Source of the DNA: UBA6814 sp040753075
GTDB lineage: Bacteria; Desulfobacterota; Desulfovibrionia; Desulfovibrionales; Desulfovibrionaceae
DNA length: 64,000 nucleotides
Assembly (NCBI GenBank): GCA_040753075.1
Contig: JBFMHA010000014.1
Location: 4,085-68,084, forward strand
Direction: 5' to 3'
A model generated the notes under the pieces. The model worked only from the letters and a program-made list of their open reading frames with translations, did no database searches and had not been told where the DNA came from. This document shows, piece by piece, positions 41,149-50,811 of the stretch. How positions within the stretch are numbered: position 1 is the stretch's first letter; each line of letters opens with the position of its first letter. Position numbers and translations under genes: made by a program.

Positions 41149-41952
41149 CTATTGCAGCGCCCCGAACTTGCGCAGGGTGGCGGCCACGCCTTGGGCCATT
41201 TGGGCGTAGCCCTGGGCGTTGGGGTGCAGGGGGTCGGACTTGAGGCTGGCGTCGGCCAGGAGGGCGGGCAGCAGTTCGCCGTCCAGGGGCGCGCCGGTGG
41301 CGTCGGCCACGCGCTGGTAGACGGGATGCAGCGTGAGGCGCAGGCCGGGCCGGGGCGCGCCGAGCAGGAGCACCTGGGCCCCGGCCTCGCGGCAGGCGCG
41401 GACCATGGCCGCGAGGTTCTGCTCGGTGGCCGCCTCGGGCAGGCCGCGCAGGAAGTCGTTTCCCCCGTGCTCCAGCAGGACCAGGGCCGGCCGGGTCTGG
41501 GCCAGGACCGCGGGCAGGCGCGCCAGGCCGCGGTCCGTGGTTTCGCCCGGGACCCCGGAGCGCAGCACCGCCAGCCCGGTCTCCCGGGCCAGGGCCTCGG
41601 GATAGGACAGGCCGGGCTGTGGGTCGTGGCCGCCCGCGCCCGTGCCGTGGGTCAGGCTGTTGCCGAAGGCCAGCACCACGGCCCCGGCGGGCAGGGGGGC
41701 GAGCCGGGCCCCGGGCGCGTCCGGGCCGCAGGCCGGGAGGAGCAGGGCCAGGGCCAGGGCGAGGAGTCGGAGCAGGGCCGCCGGCGCGGCGGTCGCCGGG
41801 GAGCCTGGATGCCCGGGGGAGGGCGGGGCCGGAGACGTCTCCCGCAGGGCGATGGAGACGGCGCGAGGAGTGGCCGGAGGAGCCGCAAGGGGCAGGGGAG
41901 GCGCGGCGGGGAGCGGGTTCCGTTCCGTGGCGCGGGCCGCAGTCCTGGTCAC
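41149..41952 (-). CDS. GDSL/SGNH-type arylesterase, probable lipoprotein
   Basis: A 267-residue SGNH hydrolase: the block I nucleophile region AFGNSLTHGTGAG, block III GGNDFLRG and block V DPLHPNAQGY with the catalytic Asp and His. It resembles TesA/EstA arylesterases that cleave short esters or thioesters. A hydrophobic run LLRLLALALALLLPACGP near residues 61-78 looks like a lipoprotein signal, which makes the 60 residues before it odd. The GTG at 41952 overlaps the upstream gene's stop (GTGA), but a later start cannot be excluded. Confidence 0.85.
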   Translation of the reverse strand: MTRTAARATERNPLPAAPPLPLAAPPATPRAVSIALRETSPAPPSPGHPGSPATAAPAALLRLLALALALLLPACGPDAPGARLAPLPAGAVVLAFGNSLTHGTGAGGHDPQPGLSYPEALARETGLAVLRSGVPGETTDRGLARLPAVLAQTRPALVLLEHGGNDFLRGLPEAATEQNLAAMVRACREAGAQVLLLGAPRPGLRLTLHPVYQRVADATGAPLDGELLPALLADASLKSDPLHPNAQGYAQMAQGVAATLRKFGALQ

Positions 41953-44189
41953 TCGACCTTCACCACCCCCCCGGTCCGCCGCAGGTATTCCAGGAACCCG
42001 GCCTCGGGCAGGGGCCGGGAAAAAAGGAACCCCTGGGCGGTGTGGCAGCGGTGGCCGCGCAGGAAGGCGAGCTGCTCCGGGGTCTCCACGCCCTCGGCCA
42101 CCACCTCCAGGCCGAAGTTCCGGGCCAGGTCGATGATGGTGCGCACGATGTTGGCGTCGTTCTCGTCGCGGGTGATGTCGCGCACGAAGGACTGGTCGAT
42201 CTTGAGCGAGCGCAGGGGGAACCGCTTGAGGTAGGAGAGCGAGGAGTAGCCCGTGCCGAAGTCGTCCACGGCCAGTCCGATGCCGTGTCCCGCCAGTTCG
42301 CGCAGCTTGTCCACGGTCTTGTCGATGTCGGCCATCAGGGTGCTCTCGGTGATCTCCAGTTCGAGCCGGGACGGGGCCAGGCCGGTGCGCTCCAGCACGT
42401 CCAGGATGCGGGGCACCAGGTCCTGCTGCCGGAACTGCCGAGGCGAGAGGTTCACCGCCAGGGCCAGATCCCCGTGCCCGGCCTCGGCCAGGCGGCGGGC
42501 TGCCATGCAGGCCTTTTCCAGGATGATCTCGCCCAGGGGCAGGATGAGCCCGGTGTCCTCGGCCAGGGGGATGAATTCGGCCGGGCTCACCAGGCTGCCG
42601 TCCTCCTGGGGCCAGCGGGCCAGGGCCTCCATGCCGTTCACCCGGCCGCCGGCAAGCTCGGCCTTGGGCTGGAGGAAGGGGATGAGGTCGCCGTTCTCCA
42701 CCGCCTTGCGCAGCCGGCCCTCCAGGGCCAGGCGCCGGGTGACGTTCTCGTGCAGCTGGGGGGTGAAGAGGCGGTAGTCGTTCTTGCCCGCCTCCTTGGC
42801 CTGGTACATGGCCATGTCCGCGTTCCGGATCAGGGTGTCCGGGTCGCGGCCGTCGTCGGGGTACAGGGTGATGCCCAGGCTGGTGGTGACGAACAGCGAG
42901 TGGTTGCCCGCGGACACCGGGGAGGCGAAGGCCGCCAGGATGCGCTGGGCCACGTTGACCACCTCCCGGACGTCCTCCACGTCCTCCACCATGGCCACGA
43001 ACTCGTCGCCGCCCAGGCGGGCCACCGTGTCCTCCTCGCGCATGAGCTTGAGCAGGCGGTAGGCCACGGACTGCAGCAGCCAGTCGCCCACGATGTGGCC
43101 CAGGCTGTCGTTGATGGTCTTGAAGTTGTCCAGGTCCATGAACAGCACCGCCACCTTGTGTCCGGTGCGCTGGGCGTGGGACAGGGCCACCGTCAGCCGG
43201 TCCTTGAGCAGCAGACGGTTGGGCAGGCCGGTGAGGGCGTCGTGGTGGGCCTGGAAGCGGATCTGCTCCTCGGACTCCTTGGCCTCGGTGATGTCGTGGA
43301 ACACCCCCACGTAGTGGGTGGTGTCGCCATCAGCGTCCCGGACCGCGCTGATGGTCAGCCACTCGGGGTAGGACTCCCCGCTCTTGCGTCGGTTCCAGAT
43401 CTCGCCCGTCCAGCGGCCGTTCACCTCCAGGCTGCGCCACATCTCCCGGTAGAAGGTCGAGTCGTGGCGGTCGGACTTGAGCAGCCGGGGGTTCCTGCCC
43501 AGCACCTCGTCCTGCGTATAGCCGGTGATGCTGGTGAAGGCCGGGTTGACCTTGAGGATGTCGCCGTGATGGTCGGTGATGACGATGCCTTCCAGGGAGT
43601 GCTCGAAGACCTCGGCCGCCAGGAGGAGCTCCATCTGGGCGCGCTTGCGCTCCTCCACCTCGCTGATCAGTTCGGCGTTGGCCTGGGCCAGCTCCCGGGT
43701 GCGCTCCTCCACCCGCGCCTCCAGCTCGTCCTTGGCCCGGCGCAGGGCGTTTTCCAGGGCCTTGCGCGCGGTGATGTCCCGCACCGCGGCAAGGATGACC
43801 TTCTCACCGCCGTAGAGGATGGCCGACACCCGCACCTCCACCGGGAAGAGGCTTCCGTCGCGGCGGCGGTGCCGGGATTCGAAGGTCAGGGGAAGGTTGC
43901 GCCAGAACGTCTCCTGGTCCGGGTCGGGCTGGAAGTCGGGGTCGACGTCGGCCACGGTCAGGCCGAGGAGATCCTCCCGGGAGTAGCCCAGGCTCTCGCA
44001 GGCGCGGCGGTTGACCAGCACGAACCGGCCGTCGAGGCCCCGCACGAAGATGGCGTCCTGGGCCTGCTCCACCAGGGCGCGGAAGCGCTCCTCGCTCTGG
44101 GACAGGGCTTCGCGCTGCGCCTGCAGGACATCCCCGGCGCAGGCGTCGGCGGAGGCGGGGCTGGGGTCCTTGCGGGGCACGTCAGTCAT
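41949..44189 (-). CDS. PAS-PAS-GGDEF-EAL c-di-GMP turnover protein
   Basis: A 746-residue cytoplasmic protein: PAS domain 1 (about 30-150), a coiled coil, PAS domain 2 (about 195-310), GGDEF (about 320-485) with intact RLGGDEFVAM, and EAL (about 490-740) with MEALARW, NLSPRQF, DDFGTGYSSLSYLKRFP and EGVET. Both catalytic centres look complete, so it may make or degrade c-di-GMP depending on PAS signals. The ATG at 44189 was chosen for GAGGAA at normal distance; an ATG 13 codons upstream is less likely. Its stop overlaps the esterase start. Confidence 0.93.
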   Translation of the reverse strand: MTDVPRKDPSPASADACAGDVLQAQREALSQSEERFRALVEQAQDAIFVRGLDGRFVLVNRRACESLGYSREDLLGLTVADVDPDFQPDPDQETFWRNLPLTFESRHRRRDGSLFPVEVRVSAILYGGEKVILAAVRDITARKALENALRRAKDELEARVEERTRELAQANAELISEVEERKRAQMELLLAAEVFEHSLEGIVITDHHGDILKVNPAFTSITGYTQDEVLGRNPRLLKSDRHDSTFYREMWRSLEVNGRWTGEIWNRRKSGESYPEWLTISAVRDADGDTTHYVGVFHDITEAKESEEQIRFQAHHDALTGLPNRLLLKDRLTVALSHAQRTGHKVAVLFMDLDNFKTINDSLGHIVGDWLLQSVAYRLLKLMREEDTVARLGGDEFVAMVEDVEDVREVVNVAQRILAAFASPVSAGNHSLFVTTSLGITLYPDDGRDPDTLIRNADMAMYQAKEAGKNDYRLFTPQLHENVTRRLALEGRLRKAVENGDLIPFLQPKAELAGGRVNGMEALARWPQEDGSLVSPAEFIPLAEDTGLILPLGEIILEKACMAARRLAEAGHGDLALAVNLSPRQFRQQDLVPRILDVLERTGLAPSRLELEITESTLMADIDKTVDKLRELAGHGIGLAVDDFGTGYSSLSYLKRFPLRSLKIDQSFVRDITRDENDANIVRTIIDLARNFGLEVVAEGVETPEQLAFLRGHRCHTAQGFLFSRPLPEAGFLEYLRRTGGVVKVE

Positions 44190-44373
44190 CTCCGGGCTGT
44201 TCCTCGGGGCGGGAAGGTTTGCACTATGCATTATTACCCGTATCGCGAGAAATGAGAAGGGGGAAGAAAAACAGGTTGCACGCTCCCGGGGCCTGGGCCA
44301 CACTGCCCCGGCGCGCCGCTGGCCGACGGTCGGCGTCCGGTCCGTCGCGCAGGCCTCAGGCGCGGGAGGCGGC

Positions 44374-46032
44374 ATGTTCGAGATTTCGTCATGGTCCCCG
44401 GGCGAGATGCGGTTCGGGTCACGGCGTTCGCCGGTCCTTTCCCGGGGCGGCATGGTGGCCGCGGGCCAACCCGCCGCGGTGGAGGCCGGCCTGGCCATGC
44501 TGCGGGCCGGAGGCGCGGCGGCCGACGCGGCGGTGGCCGCGGCCGCGGTGCTGGCCGTGGTGGAGCCCTGCTCCACCGGCCTGGGCGGGGACGTCTTCGC
44601 CCTGTACCTGGACGCGGCCAGCGGCGAGGCGGCGGCCCTGAACGGCTCGGGCCGCTCCCCGGCGGCCCTGGACCTGGCCGCGGCCCGGGCGCGGGGTTGC
44701 ACGGGCCGGGAGCTTCCCCTGCGCTCGGCCCTCACGGTCACGGCGCCCGGGGCCTGCGCGGCCTGGTGCGACCTTTCGGAGCGCTTCGGCCGGTTGCCCC
44801 TGGACCGGGTGTTGGAGCCGGCCCGGGACCTGGCTGCCCGGGGCTTCGTCGTGCATCCGGTGGCCGCGGCGGCCTGGGCCAGAGGAGAGGAGGTGCTGCG
44901 GGCCGCGCCCGGAGGCGGGGAGCTCCTGCCCGGCGGCCGCGCGCCCCGGCCCGGCCAGGTGGTGCGCAACCCCGGCCTGGCCCTGGTCCTGGAGCGGCTC
45001 GGCGCGGCCGGACCCCGGGGAGCCCGCGACCTGTTCTACCGCGGCGAGGTGGCGGAGGCCGTCGTCCGGGCGGTGCGGGAGGCCGGCGGGCTCCTGGCGA
45101 TGTCCGACCTGGCGGGGCACGCCTCGCAGTGGGCCGCGCCCATCGGGACCGACTACCGAGGGGTGCGGGTGCTGCAGTGCCCGCCCAACGGCCAGGGCCT
45201 GGCCGTGCTCCTGGCCCTGGACATCCTCGCGCGCCTGGACCCCGCGGTACTGGGCCGGCCCCTGTCGCCGGAGCGGGTCCACGCCCAGGCCGAGGCCCTG
45301 CGCCTGGCCTTTGCCGACGCCCGGGCCTGGGTGGCGGACCCGAATGCGGCCCCGGCGCCCCTGGACGTGCTGCTCTCCCGGGAATACGGCGAGCGCCGCG
45401 CGGCCCTGGTCCGGCCGGATCGGGCGCTGCCCGCGGCCCTGGCCGGCCTGCCCCTGCACGGTCCCGGCACGGTCCAGTTCGTGGCCGTGGACGGCGCGGG
45501 CAACGCCTGCTCCATGGTGAACAGCAACTACCTGGGCTTTGGCACGGGCATCGTGCCCCAGGGCCTGGGCTTCTCCCTGCAGAACCGGGGACACAACTTC
45601 AGCCTGGAGCCCGGCCACCCCAACTGCCTGGCCCCGGGCCGGCGGCCCTACCACACCATCATCCCGGGCCTGGCCCTGCGGCCGGACGGCTCGCTCTACG
45701 CGGCCTTCGGGGTCATGGGCGCGTTCATGCAGCCCCAGGGCCAGGTGCAGGTCCTCTCGGCCCTGCTCGACGACGGGCTGGACCCCCAGGCCGCCCTGGA
45801 CCTGCCGCGCTTCTGCCTGGAGGAGGCCGGGGGCGGGACCCTGGCTCTGGAGGCGCACCTGCCCGCGGGCCTGGGCCGCGCCCTGGAGCGCCGGGGCCAC
45901 CGGGTGCGCCGGGCCGGGGCGGAGGAGACCGCCCTGTTCGGCCGGGGCCAGGTCATCGCGCGCAGTCCCGAAGGGGTGCTCTGCGGCGGCAGCGATCCGC
46001 GGGCCGATGGCTGCGCGCTGGGTTTGGGCTGA
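44374..46032 (+). CDS. Gamma-glutamyltransferase-family protein (no signal peptide)
   Basis: A 552-residue Ntn-hydrolase precursor of the GGT/YwrD type. PCSTGLGGDVFALYLD near the N-terminus, then the candidate autoprocessing Thr in GPGTVQFVAVDGAGNACSM, followed by SNYLGFGTGIVPQGLGFSLQNRG and RRPYHTIIPGLAL. Cleavage before that Thr would give two chains. No signal peptide is visible, unlike classical periplasmic GGT, so it is probably cytoplasmic and may act on other gamma-glutamyl or acylated compounds. ATG 44374 with GGGAGG upstream. The downstream 46033-46272 is AT-richer with no gene seen. Confidence 0.88.
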   Translation: MFEISSWSPGEMRFGSRRSPVLSRGGMVAAGQPAAVEAGLAMLRAGGAAADAAVAAAAVLAVVEPCSTGLGGDVFALYLDAASGEAAALNGSGRSPAALDLAAARARGCTGRELPLRSALTVTAPGACAAWCDLSERFGRLPLDRVLEPARDLAARGFVVHPVAAAAWARGEEVLRAAPGGGELLPGGRAPRPGQVVRNPGLALVLERLGAAGPRGARDLFYRGEVAEAVVRAVREAGGLLAMSDLAGHASQWAAPIGTDYRGVRVLQCPPNGQGLAVLLALDILARLDPAVLGRPLSPERVHAQAEALRLAFADARAWVADPNAAPAPLDVLLSREYGERRAALVRPDRALPAALAGLPLHGPGTVQFVAVDGAGNACSMVNSNYLGFGTGIVPQGLGFSLQNRGHNFSLEPGHPNCLAPGRRPYHTIIPGLALRPDGSLYAAFGVMGAFMQPQGQVQVLSALLDDGLDPQAALDLPRFCLEEAGGGTLALEAHLPAGLGRALERRGHRVRRAGAEETALFGRGQVIARSPEGVLCGGSDPRADGCALGLG

Positions 46033-46272
46033 TATATCGTCAATCAGGCGGTTTTTACTGTCGCCAGCGGAACATTCGCAGCCTCTCTCGGCCACGCTTG
46101 CGTATTATCGACGACACAAAGTATTGCTGGAAATCCTCGGGTTTTTCGGTTACTTGAGTCCCCGGATGCCTGCCGCCTTTATTTCGCTTTTCATCATTGC
46201 CCGTTCTGTCGCCTGACCCAGATGCCGCTTCGGGCGGCTTGTGTCACACTGTAACCGTTCAGGAGGAAGGGA

Positions 46273-47262
46273 ATGCTCAAGCGGTTCATCACCTGCATCG
46301 CGGCCCTGGCGCTGTGTCTCAGCGTGAGCGTCGGCTCGGGCCGCGCGGACGACAGGAACCTCGTCATCGCCACCGCCACGCCGGGCGGGACCTACTACCC
46401 GGTGGGCGTGGCCATCGGCACGCTCGTCACCACGAAGCTCGCCTCCAAGGACAAGATCACCGCCACGGCCATCAACTCCGCGGGCTCGGGCGAGAACATC
46501 CAGATGCTCAAGAACAAGGAGGCGGACATGGCCATCCTGCAGGCCCTGTTCGGCCTGCAGGCGTTCAACGGCGAGGGCCAGTACAAGGACAAGGCCGTCA
46601 AGGACTTCCTGAGCGTGACCATGCTCTGGGAGAACGTGGAGCATTTCGCCCTGCTCAAGAAGTACGCCAAGACCGGCACGATCTCCGACATCAAGGGCCT
46701 GGGCCAGAAGTTCTCCATCGGCCAGCGGGGCAGCGGCACCGAGGGCTCGGGCCTGGCCATCCTGAGCTCCCTGGGCATCGATATCGCGAAGGACACCACC
46801 CCCGAGTACCTGGGCTACGATCCCTCGGTCCAGGCCATGATGGACGGCCGGGTGGCCGGGGCCAACATCCCGGCCGGCCCCCCGGTGGCGTCCATCACCC
46901 AGCTCTACGCCCAGCTCGGGTCGGAGAAGGCCGTGGTGCTGGATTTCACCGACGAGCAGATGGCCCAGGTGCTGAAGGCCTACCCCATCTGGAACCGCTT
47001 CGTGATCCCGGCCGGGACCTATCCCTCCCAGGACAAGGACATCAACACCATCGCCCAGCCCAACTTTCTGGCCTGCCGGGCCGACCTGCCCGAGGCGGTG
47101 GTCTACAAGATCACCAAGACCATCTATGAGAACCTGCCCTTCCTGCACAATATGCACAAGGCTACCCAGGGCATGAGCCTGGAGCGGGCCACCAAGGGCC
47201 TGCCCACGCCCCTGCACCCGGGCGCGGAGAAGTACTACCGCGAGGCCGGCATCATAAAATAA
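46273..47262 (+). CDS. TAXI-family TRAP transporter solute-binding protein
   Basis: A 329-residue periplasmic protein with a signal peptide (about 1-25) and TAXI-family features: IATATPGGTYYPVGVAIGTLVT, INSAGSGENIQMLKNKEADMAILQ and SIGQRGSGTEGSGLAILSSLG. TAXI proteins deliver organic acids (for example 2-oxoglutarate or glutamate) to fused TRAP permeases, one of which follows. AGGAGG precedes the ATG. Confidence 0.94.
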   Translation: MLKRFITCIAALALCLSVSVGSGRADDRNLVIATATPGGTYYPVGVAIGTLVTTKLASKDKITATAINSAGSGENIQMLKNKEADMAILQALFGLQAFNGEGQYKDKAVKDFLSVTMLWENVEHFALLKKYAKTGTISDIKGLGQKFSIGQRGSGTEGSGLAILSSLGIDIAKDTTPEYLGYDPSVQAMMDGRVAGANIPAGPPVASITQLYAQLGSEKAVVLDFTDEQMAQVLKAYPIWNRFVIPAGTYPSQDKDINTIAQPNFLACRADLPEAVVYKITKTIYENLPFLHNMHKATQGMSLERATKGLPTPLHPGAEKYYREAGIIK

Positions 47263-47287
47263 CCGGTCTTGTCCCTGCATGAACCGC

Positions 47288-47317
47288 CCGGCCCGGCGGG
47301 GAAACCCGCCGGGCCGG
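47288..47317. repeat. GAAA-capped stem-loop between TAXI receptor and TRAP permease genes
   Basis: A 13-bp stem (47288-47300 with 47305-47317, core GCCCGGCGGG/CCCGCCGGGC) closed by a GAAA tetraloop. No T-run follows, so it is likely an mRNA-stabilising element that protects the binding-protein message. Confidence 0.65.
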
Positions 47318-47345
47318 CTCCCGAACCCAGCCCACAGGAACGACC

Positions 47346-49283
47346 ATGAGCGAGAAGAAGGCGGCGGCCTGCGAAAACGCGGCAGTGGAGACGGACATTA
47401 CCAGCGAATCGGTCTCGGTGCGGCGCATCCTCTCCGGACGCACCGAGAAGGTGGCCTTCTGGGCCGCGGTGGCCTGCTCGCTGTTCCATCTCTGGATCAA
47501 CACCCTGGGCGTCATGCCCGAAATCCAGCGCAACGCGGTGCATTACGGCTTCATGCTCTTCATGGGGTTCCTCTACTACCCGCTCCTGCCCCGGCGGGCC
47601 TGCGCGACCCTGAAGCTGGATTACGTGCTGTCCATCCTGTCCGTGGTCGTGGCCCTGTACCTGGTGTTCTTCGAGGACGCGCTGCACGACCGCAACGAGG
47701 TGCCCATCCTGGCGGACCTCATCGCCGCGGGCCTGGCCGTGCTGCTCATGCTGGAGATCACCCGCCGCACCACCGGTTGGCTCATCCCGGTGCTGTGCGT
47801 CGTGTTCCTGAGCTACGGCCTGTTCCTGGGCCGCTGGCTGCCGGGCATGTGGAGTTTCCAGGGCGTGACCGTGGAGCGCATGCTCTACCGCATGTATTTC
47901 GCGCCCGACGGCCTGTTCGGCACCATCGCCACCATCTCCTCCACCTTCGTGTTCCTGTTCGTGCTCTTCGCCGCCTTCCTGCTCAAGTCCGGCGCCGGCG
48001 AGTTCGTGATCCGGCTGGCCACGGCGCTCATGGGGCACTGTGTGGGCGGGCCGGCCAAGATCGCGGTGTTCGCCAGCGGGCTCATGGGCTCGGTGTCCGG
48101 CAGCGCGGTGGCCAACACCGTGGGCACAGGGTCCATCACCATTCCCATGATGAAGCGCATCGGCTTCGTGCCCAAGTTCGCGGCCGCGGTGGAGGCCGCG
48201 GCCTCCACCGGCGGCCAGCTCATGCCCCCCATCATGGGCGCAGGCGCGTTCATCATGGCCCAGTGGACCCAGATTCCCTACCTGCACATCGTGGCCGTGA
48301 GCTTCGTGCCGGCCCTCATGTATTTCCTGTCCGTGGCCTTCTTCGTGCATCTGCGGGCGCACAAGCGCGGGTTCAAGCCCACCCCGGCCGAGGAGCTGCC
48401 CAAGGTGCGGGAGGTGCTCAAGGAGGGCTGGAACTTCTTCATCCCGGTGGCGGTGCTCATCGGCCTGCTCATGTTCAACTTCACCCCGACCTTCGCGGCC
48501 TGCGGCGGCATCGTCTCCATCGTGGCCGCCTCCTGGCTCAACCCGCGCACCCGCATGACGCCCCGGGACGTGCTCCAGGCCCTGGCCCTGGGCGGCATGA
48601 ACATGATCACCACCGGAGTCATCCTGCTCTGCTCGGGCATCATCATCGGGGTGGTGCTCATGGTGGGCATGGGCATCAAGTTCTCCATGCTCATCTCGGC
48701 CCTGGCCGGGTCCAGCCTCATGCTGTGCATCGTGCTGGTGGCCCTGGCCTCCCTGGTGCTGGGCATGGGCCTGCCGGTGACCGCCTCCTACATCGTGCTG
48801 GCGGTGTTGGCCGCTCCGGCCATGACCATGCTGGGCGCGAGCCTGCTGGCCGCGCACATGCTCATCTTCTGGTACTCCCAGGACGCCAACGTGACCCCGC
48901 CGGTATGCCTGGCCGCCTACAGCGCGGCCGGCATAGCCGGGTCCGGGCCGCTGGAGACGGGCATGGAGTCCTGGAAGCTGGCCAAGGGCCTGTACATCAT
49001 CCCGCTGCTCTTCTGCTACACGCCCATCCTGTTCGAGGGGGCCTGGTGGGAGGTGGCCGAGACCGCGCTCACCGCCACCGCCGGGCTGTACGCCTTCGCC
49101 GTGTTCTTCGAGGGCTGGTGCCGCAGCCGCCTGAACTGGCCCATGCGCCTGGCCTTCGCCGCGGCCGCGGGCCTGCTGCTCTGGCCGGACATGCGGCTTC
49201 ACGCCCTGGGCTTCGGGCTCCTGTCCGGGCTGTACATGGTGAGCCGGGCCGCGGGCCGGCGGCTGGCCATGCAGCCGGCGTAG
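47346..49283 (+). CDS. TRAP transporter permease, fused DctQM type
   Basis: A 645-residue inner-membrane protein combining the small four-helix and large 12-helix TRAP subunits, as is usual with TAXI receptors. Conserved large-subunit segments are visible: KIAVFASGLMGSVSGSAVANTVGTGSITIPMMKRIGF, AAASTGGQLMPPIMGAGAFIMAQW and GMGLPVTASYIVLAVLAAPAM. It uses an ion gradient to import the TAXI ligand. It starts 83 bases after the receptor gene, past the stem-loop. Confidence 0.95.
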   Translation: MSEKKAAACENAAVETDITSESVSVRRILSGRTEKVAFWAAVACSLFHLWINTLGVMPEIQRNAVHYGFMLFMGFLYYPLLPRRACATLKLDYVLSILSVVVALYLVFFEDALHDRNEVPILADLIAAGLAVLLMLEITRRTTGWLIPVLCVVFLSYGLFLGRWLPGMWSFQGVTVERMLYRMYFAPDGLFGTIATISSTFVFLFVLFAAFLLKSGAGEFVIRLATALMGHCVGGPAKIAVFASGLMGSVSGSAVANTVGTGSITIPMMKRIGFVPKFAAAVEAAASTGGQLMPPIMGAGAFIMAQWTQIPYLHIVAVSFVPALMYFLSVAFFVHLRAHKRGFKPTPAEELPKVREVLKEGWNFFIPVAVLIGLLMFNFTPTFAACGGIVSIVAASWLNPRTRMTPRDVLQALALGGMNMITTGVILLCSGIIIGVVLMVGMGIKFSMLISALAGSSLMLCIVLVALASLVLGMGLPVTASYIVLAVLAAPAMTMLGASLLAAHMLIFWYSQDANVTPPVCLAAYSAAGIAGSGPLETGMESWKLAKGLYIIPLLFCYTPILFEGAWWEVAETALTATAGLYAFAVFFEGWCRSRLNWPMRLAFAAAAGLLLWPDMRLHALGFGLLSGLYMVSRAAGRRLAMQPA

Positions 49284-49321
49284 GGTGCTCTTCGAAAAGC
49301 CGGACGACGTATTGATGCGGA

Positions 49322-49354
49322 AAGCCCCCGGCCGGATGATCCGGCCGGGGGCTT
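49322..49354. terminator. Bidirectional terminator between convergent genes
   Basis: AAGCCCCCGGCCGGA (49322-49336) and TCCGGCCGGGGGCTT (49340-49354) form a perfect 15-bp stem with loop TGA, placed between the TRAP permease (plus) and the hydroxyglutarate oxidase (minus). T-tracts are short on both sides. Confidence 0.8.
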
Positions 49355-49403
49355 GTCGTTCGGGGGGGAGCGGGCTGGGCCGCGGGCAGGGGCGGCGGGT
49401 CGG

Positions 49404-50600
49404 CTAGGCCTCGGGAAGGTGCTCGTCGCAGAGGATCTTGGCGAAGGCCATGGACGCGGTGAAGGCCGGGGAGATGGCGTTGAGCACGTGCATGGTGCGC
49501 TCGTCGCGCTCCGCCACGAAGTCCATCTCGAGTTGGTGGGTGGTCCGGTTCACCAGCTGGGGCCGGATGCCCACCTTGGGCGAGGGCTCGATGTCCTCGG
49601 GCTCCAGCTGCTTCACCAGCCGCCGCGCAGCGTTGTAGATGACCCGGGGGAGGTACTTGTGCAACTCGGCCAGGGCCGTGGCGCGGAAGGCCGGGTTGCG
49701 CGCGAAGAGCACCGCGTCGCGCAGCAGTATCTCCGGGGCCTCCCGGTCCAGGCCCTCCAGGATGCCGTAGTTCTCCCGGCCGAAGGCCGGGGTGGCGGTG
49801 GGGCCGATGTACACCGATCCGGCCACGGACCGGGTGAAGTGCACCCCCAGGAAGGGCAGGCGCGGGTCGGGCACCGGGTAGATGGCCACCTTCACCAGGT
49901 GGGAGCGGTCCTGCCGCAGCTTGCGGTAGCAGCCCTTGAACGGGACCAGCACGTAGTCCAGGCCCAGGCCGAAGGCGTGGGCCAGCTTGTCTGCGTGGGC
50001 TCCGGCCGCGTTGACCAGGCGGCGGTACTCCACCCGGCCCAGGGGGGTGAGCAGGCCGTCCCTGCCGTCCCGTCCCTCCACCCGGGCGTTGTACAGGATG
50101 CGCGCCTTGCCCGATCCGGTAAGCTCCTTGGCCATGTGCTGCACGATGGCCCGGGGGTCCACCACCGCGGTCAGCGGAGACCAGAGCGCCTTGCCCAGGG
50201 TGGCGGCGTTGGGCTCGATCTCGGCCAGCTCCTGTTCGTCCACCAGCTTCACCTCGGCCCCCGAGGCCTCGGCCTTGGCCTTGAGCTCGAACAGCCCGCG
50301 CAGCTCCTGCGGGGTGGTGGCCACGATGACCTTGCCGCATTCCGCCAGGGGCAGGCCGTGCTCCTGGCAGTACGCCCGCATGAGCCGGTTGCCGGCCAGG
50401 CAGGTGCGGGCCTTGGCGCTGCCCGCGGCGTAGTAGACCCCGGCGTGGAGCACGCCGCTGTTGCGGCCCGAGGCGTGGGCCCCTGGCGCGGGCTCCTTGT
50501 CCAGGATCAGGATGTCCTCCTGGCCGCGGGAGAGCATCTCGCGGGCCAGGGTGAGGCCCATGATTCCCGCGCCGACGATGACCGTGTGCGCTTTGTGCAT
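49404..50600 (-). CDS. lhgO: L-2-hydroxyglutarate oxidase
   Basis: A 398-residue FAD-dependent oxidoreductase (DAO fold): dinucleotide motif VIVGAGIMGLTLAREMLSRG at the N-terminus, then GAHASGRNSGVLHAGVYYAAGSAKARTCL and FKGCYRKL, characteristic of LhgO/YgaF. It oxidises L-2-hydroxyglutarate to 2-oxoglutarate, feeding the quinone pool. A TAXI-TRAP importer of dicarboxylate-like acids ends next to it in convergent orientation, which may be coincidence. A promoter is visible at 50636-50664. Confidence 0.92.
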   Translation of the reverse strand: MHKAHTVIVGAGIMGLTLAREMLSRGQEDILILDKEPAPGAHASGRNSGVLHAGVYYAAGSAKARTCLAGNRLMRAYCQEHGLPLAECGKVIVATTPQELRGLFELKAKAEASGAEVKLVDEQELAEIEPNAATLGKALWSPLTAVVDPRAIVQHMAKELTGSGKARILYNARVEGRDGRDGLLTPLGRVEYRRLVNAAGAHADKLAHAFGLGLDYVLVPFKGCYRKLRQDRSHLVKVAIYPVPDPRLPFLGVHFTRSVAGSVYIGPTATPAFGRENYGILEGLDREAPEILLRDAVLFARNPAFRATALAELHKYLPRVIYNAARRLVKQLEPEDIEPSPKVGIRPQLVNRTTHQLEMDFVAERDERTMHVLNAISPAFTASMAFAKILCDEHLPEA

Positions 50601-50635
50601 CTGCAGTGTCCTTGTGGGTGGCTTGCGGAGGTGAG

Positions 50636-50664
50636 GTCATAGCCCAGGCGCGCGGCTTTGCCAA
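50636..50664 (-). promoter_or_regulatory. Promoter of lhgO
   Basis: Minus strand TTGGCA (50664-50659), a 17-base spacer, TATGAC (50641-50636); leader of about 30 bases to the ATG. Confidence 0.6.
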
Positions 50665-50740
50665 GCCGCACAAGGGGATACCTGCCGCGCAGGGGGCGGC
50701 GTCCGGCCTGGCCTGCCGCAGCCCGCGCCGGGCCTTCCGC

Positions 50741-50769
50741 TTGCCAATGCCGGGTGTTGGGAGGATACT
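50741..50769 (+). promoter_or_regulatory. Promoter of the cysteine-rich lipoprotein gene
   Basis: TTGCCA (50741-50746), a 17-base spacer, GATACT (50764-50769), about 40 bases before the ATG at 50812. Confidence 0.6.
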
Positions 50770-50811
50770 GCCGCATCCGGAGCGGAGCGCCCCGCCCGGC
50801 AGGAGGCGTCC

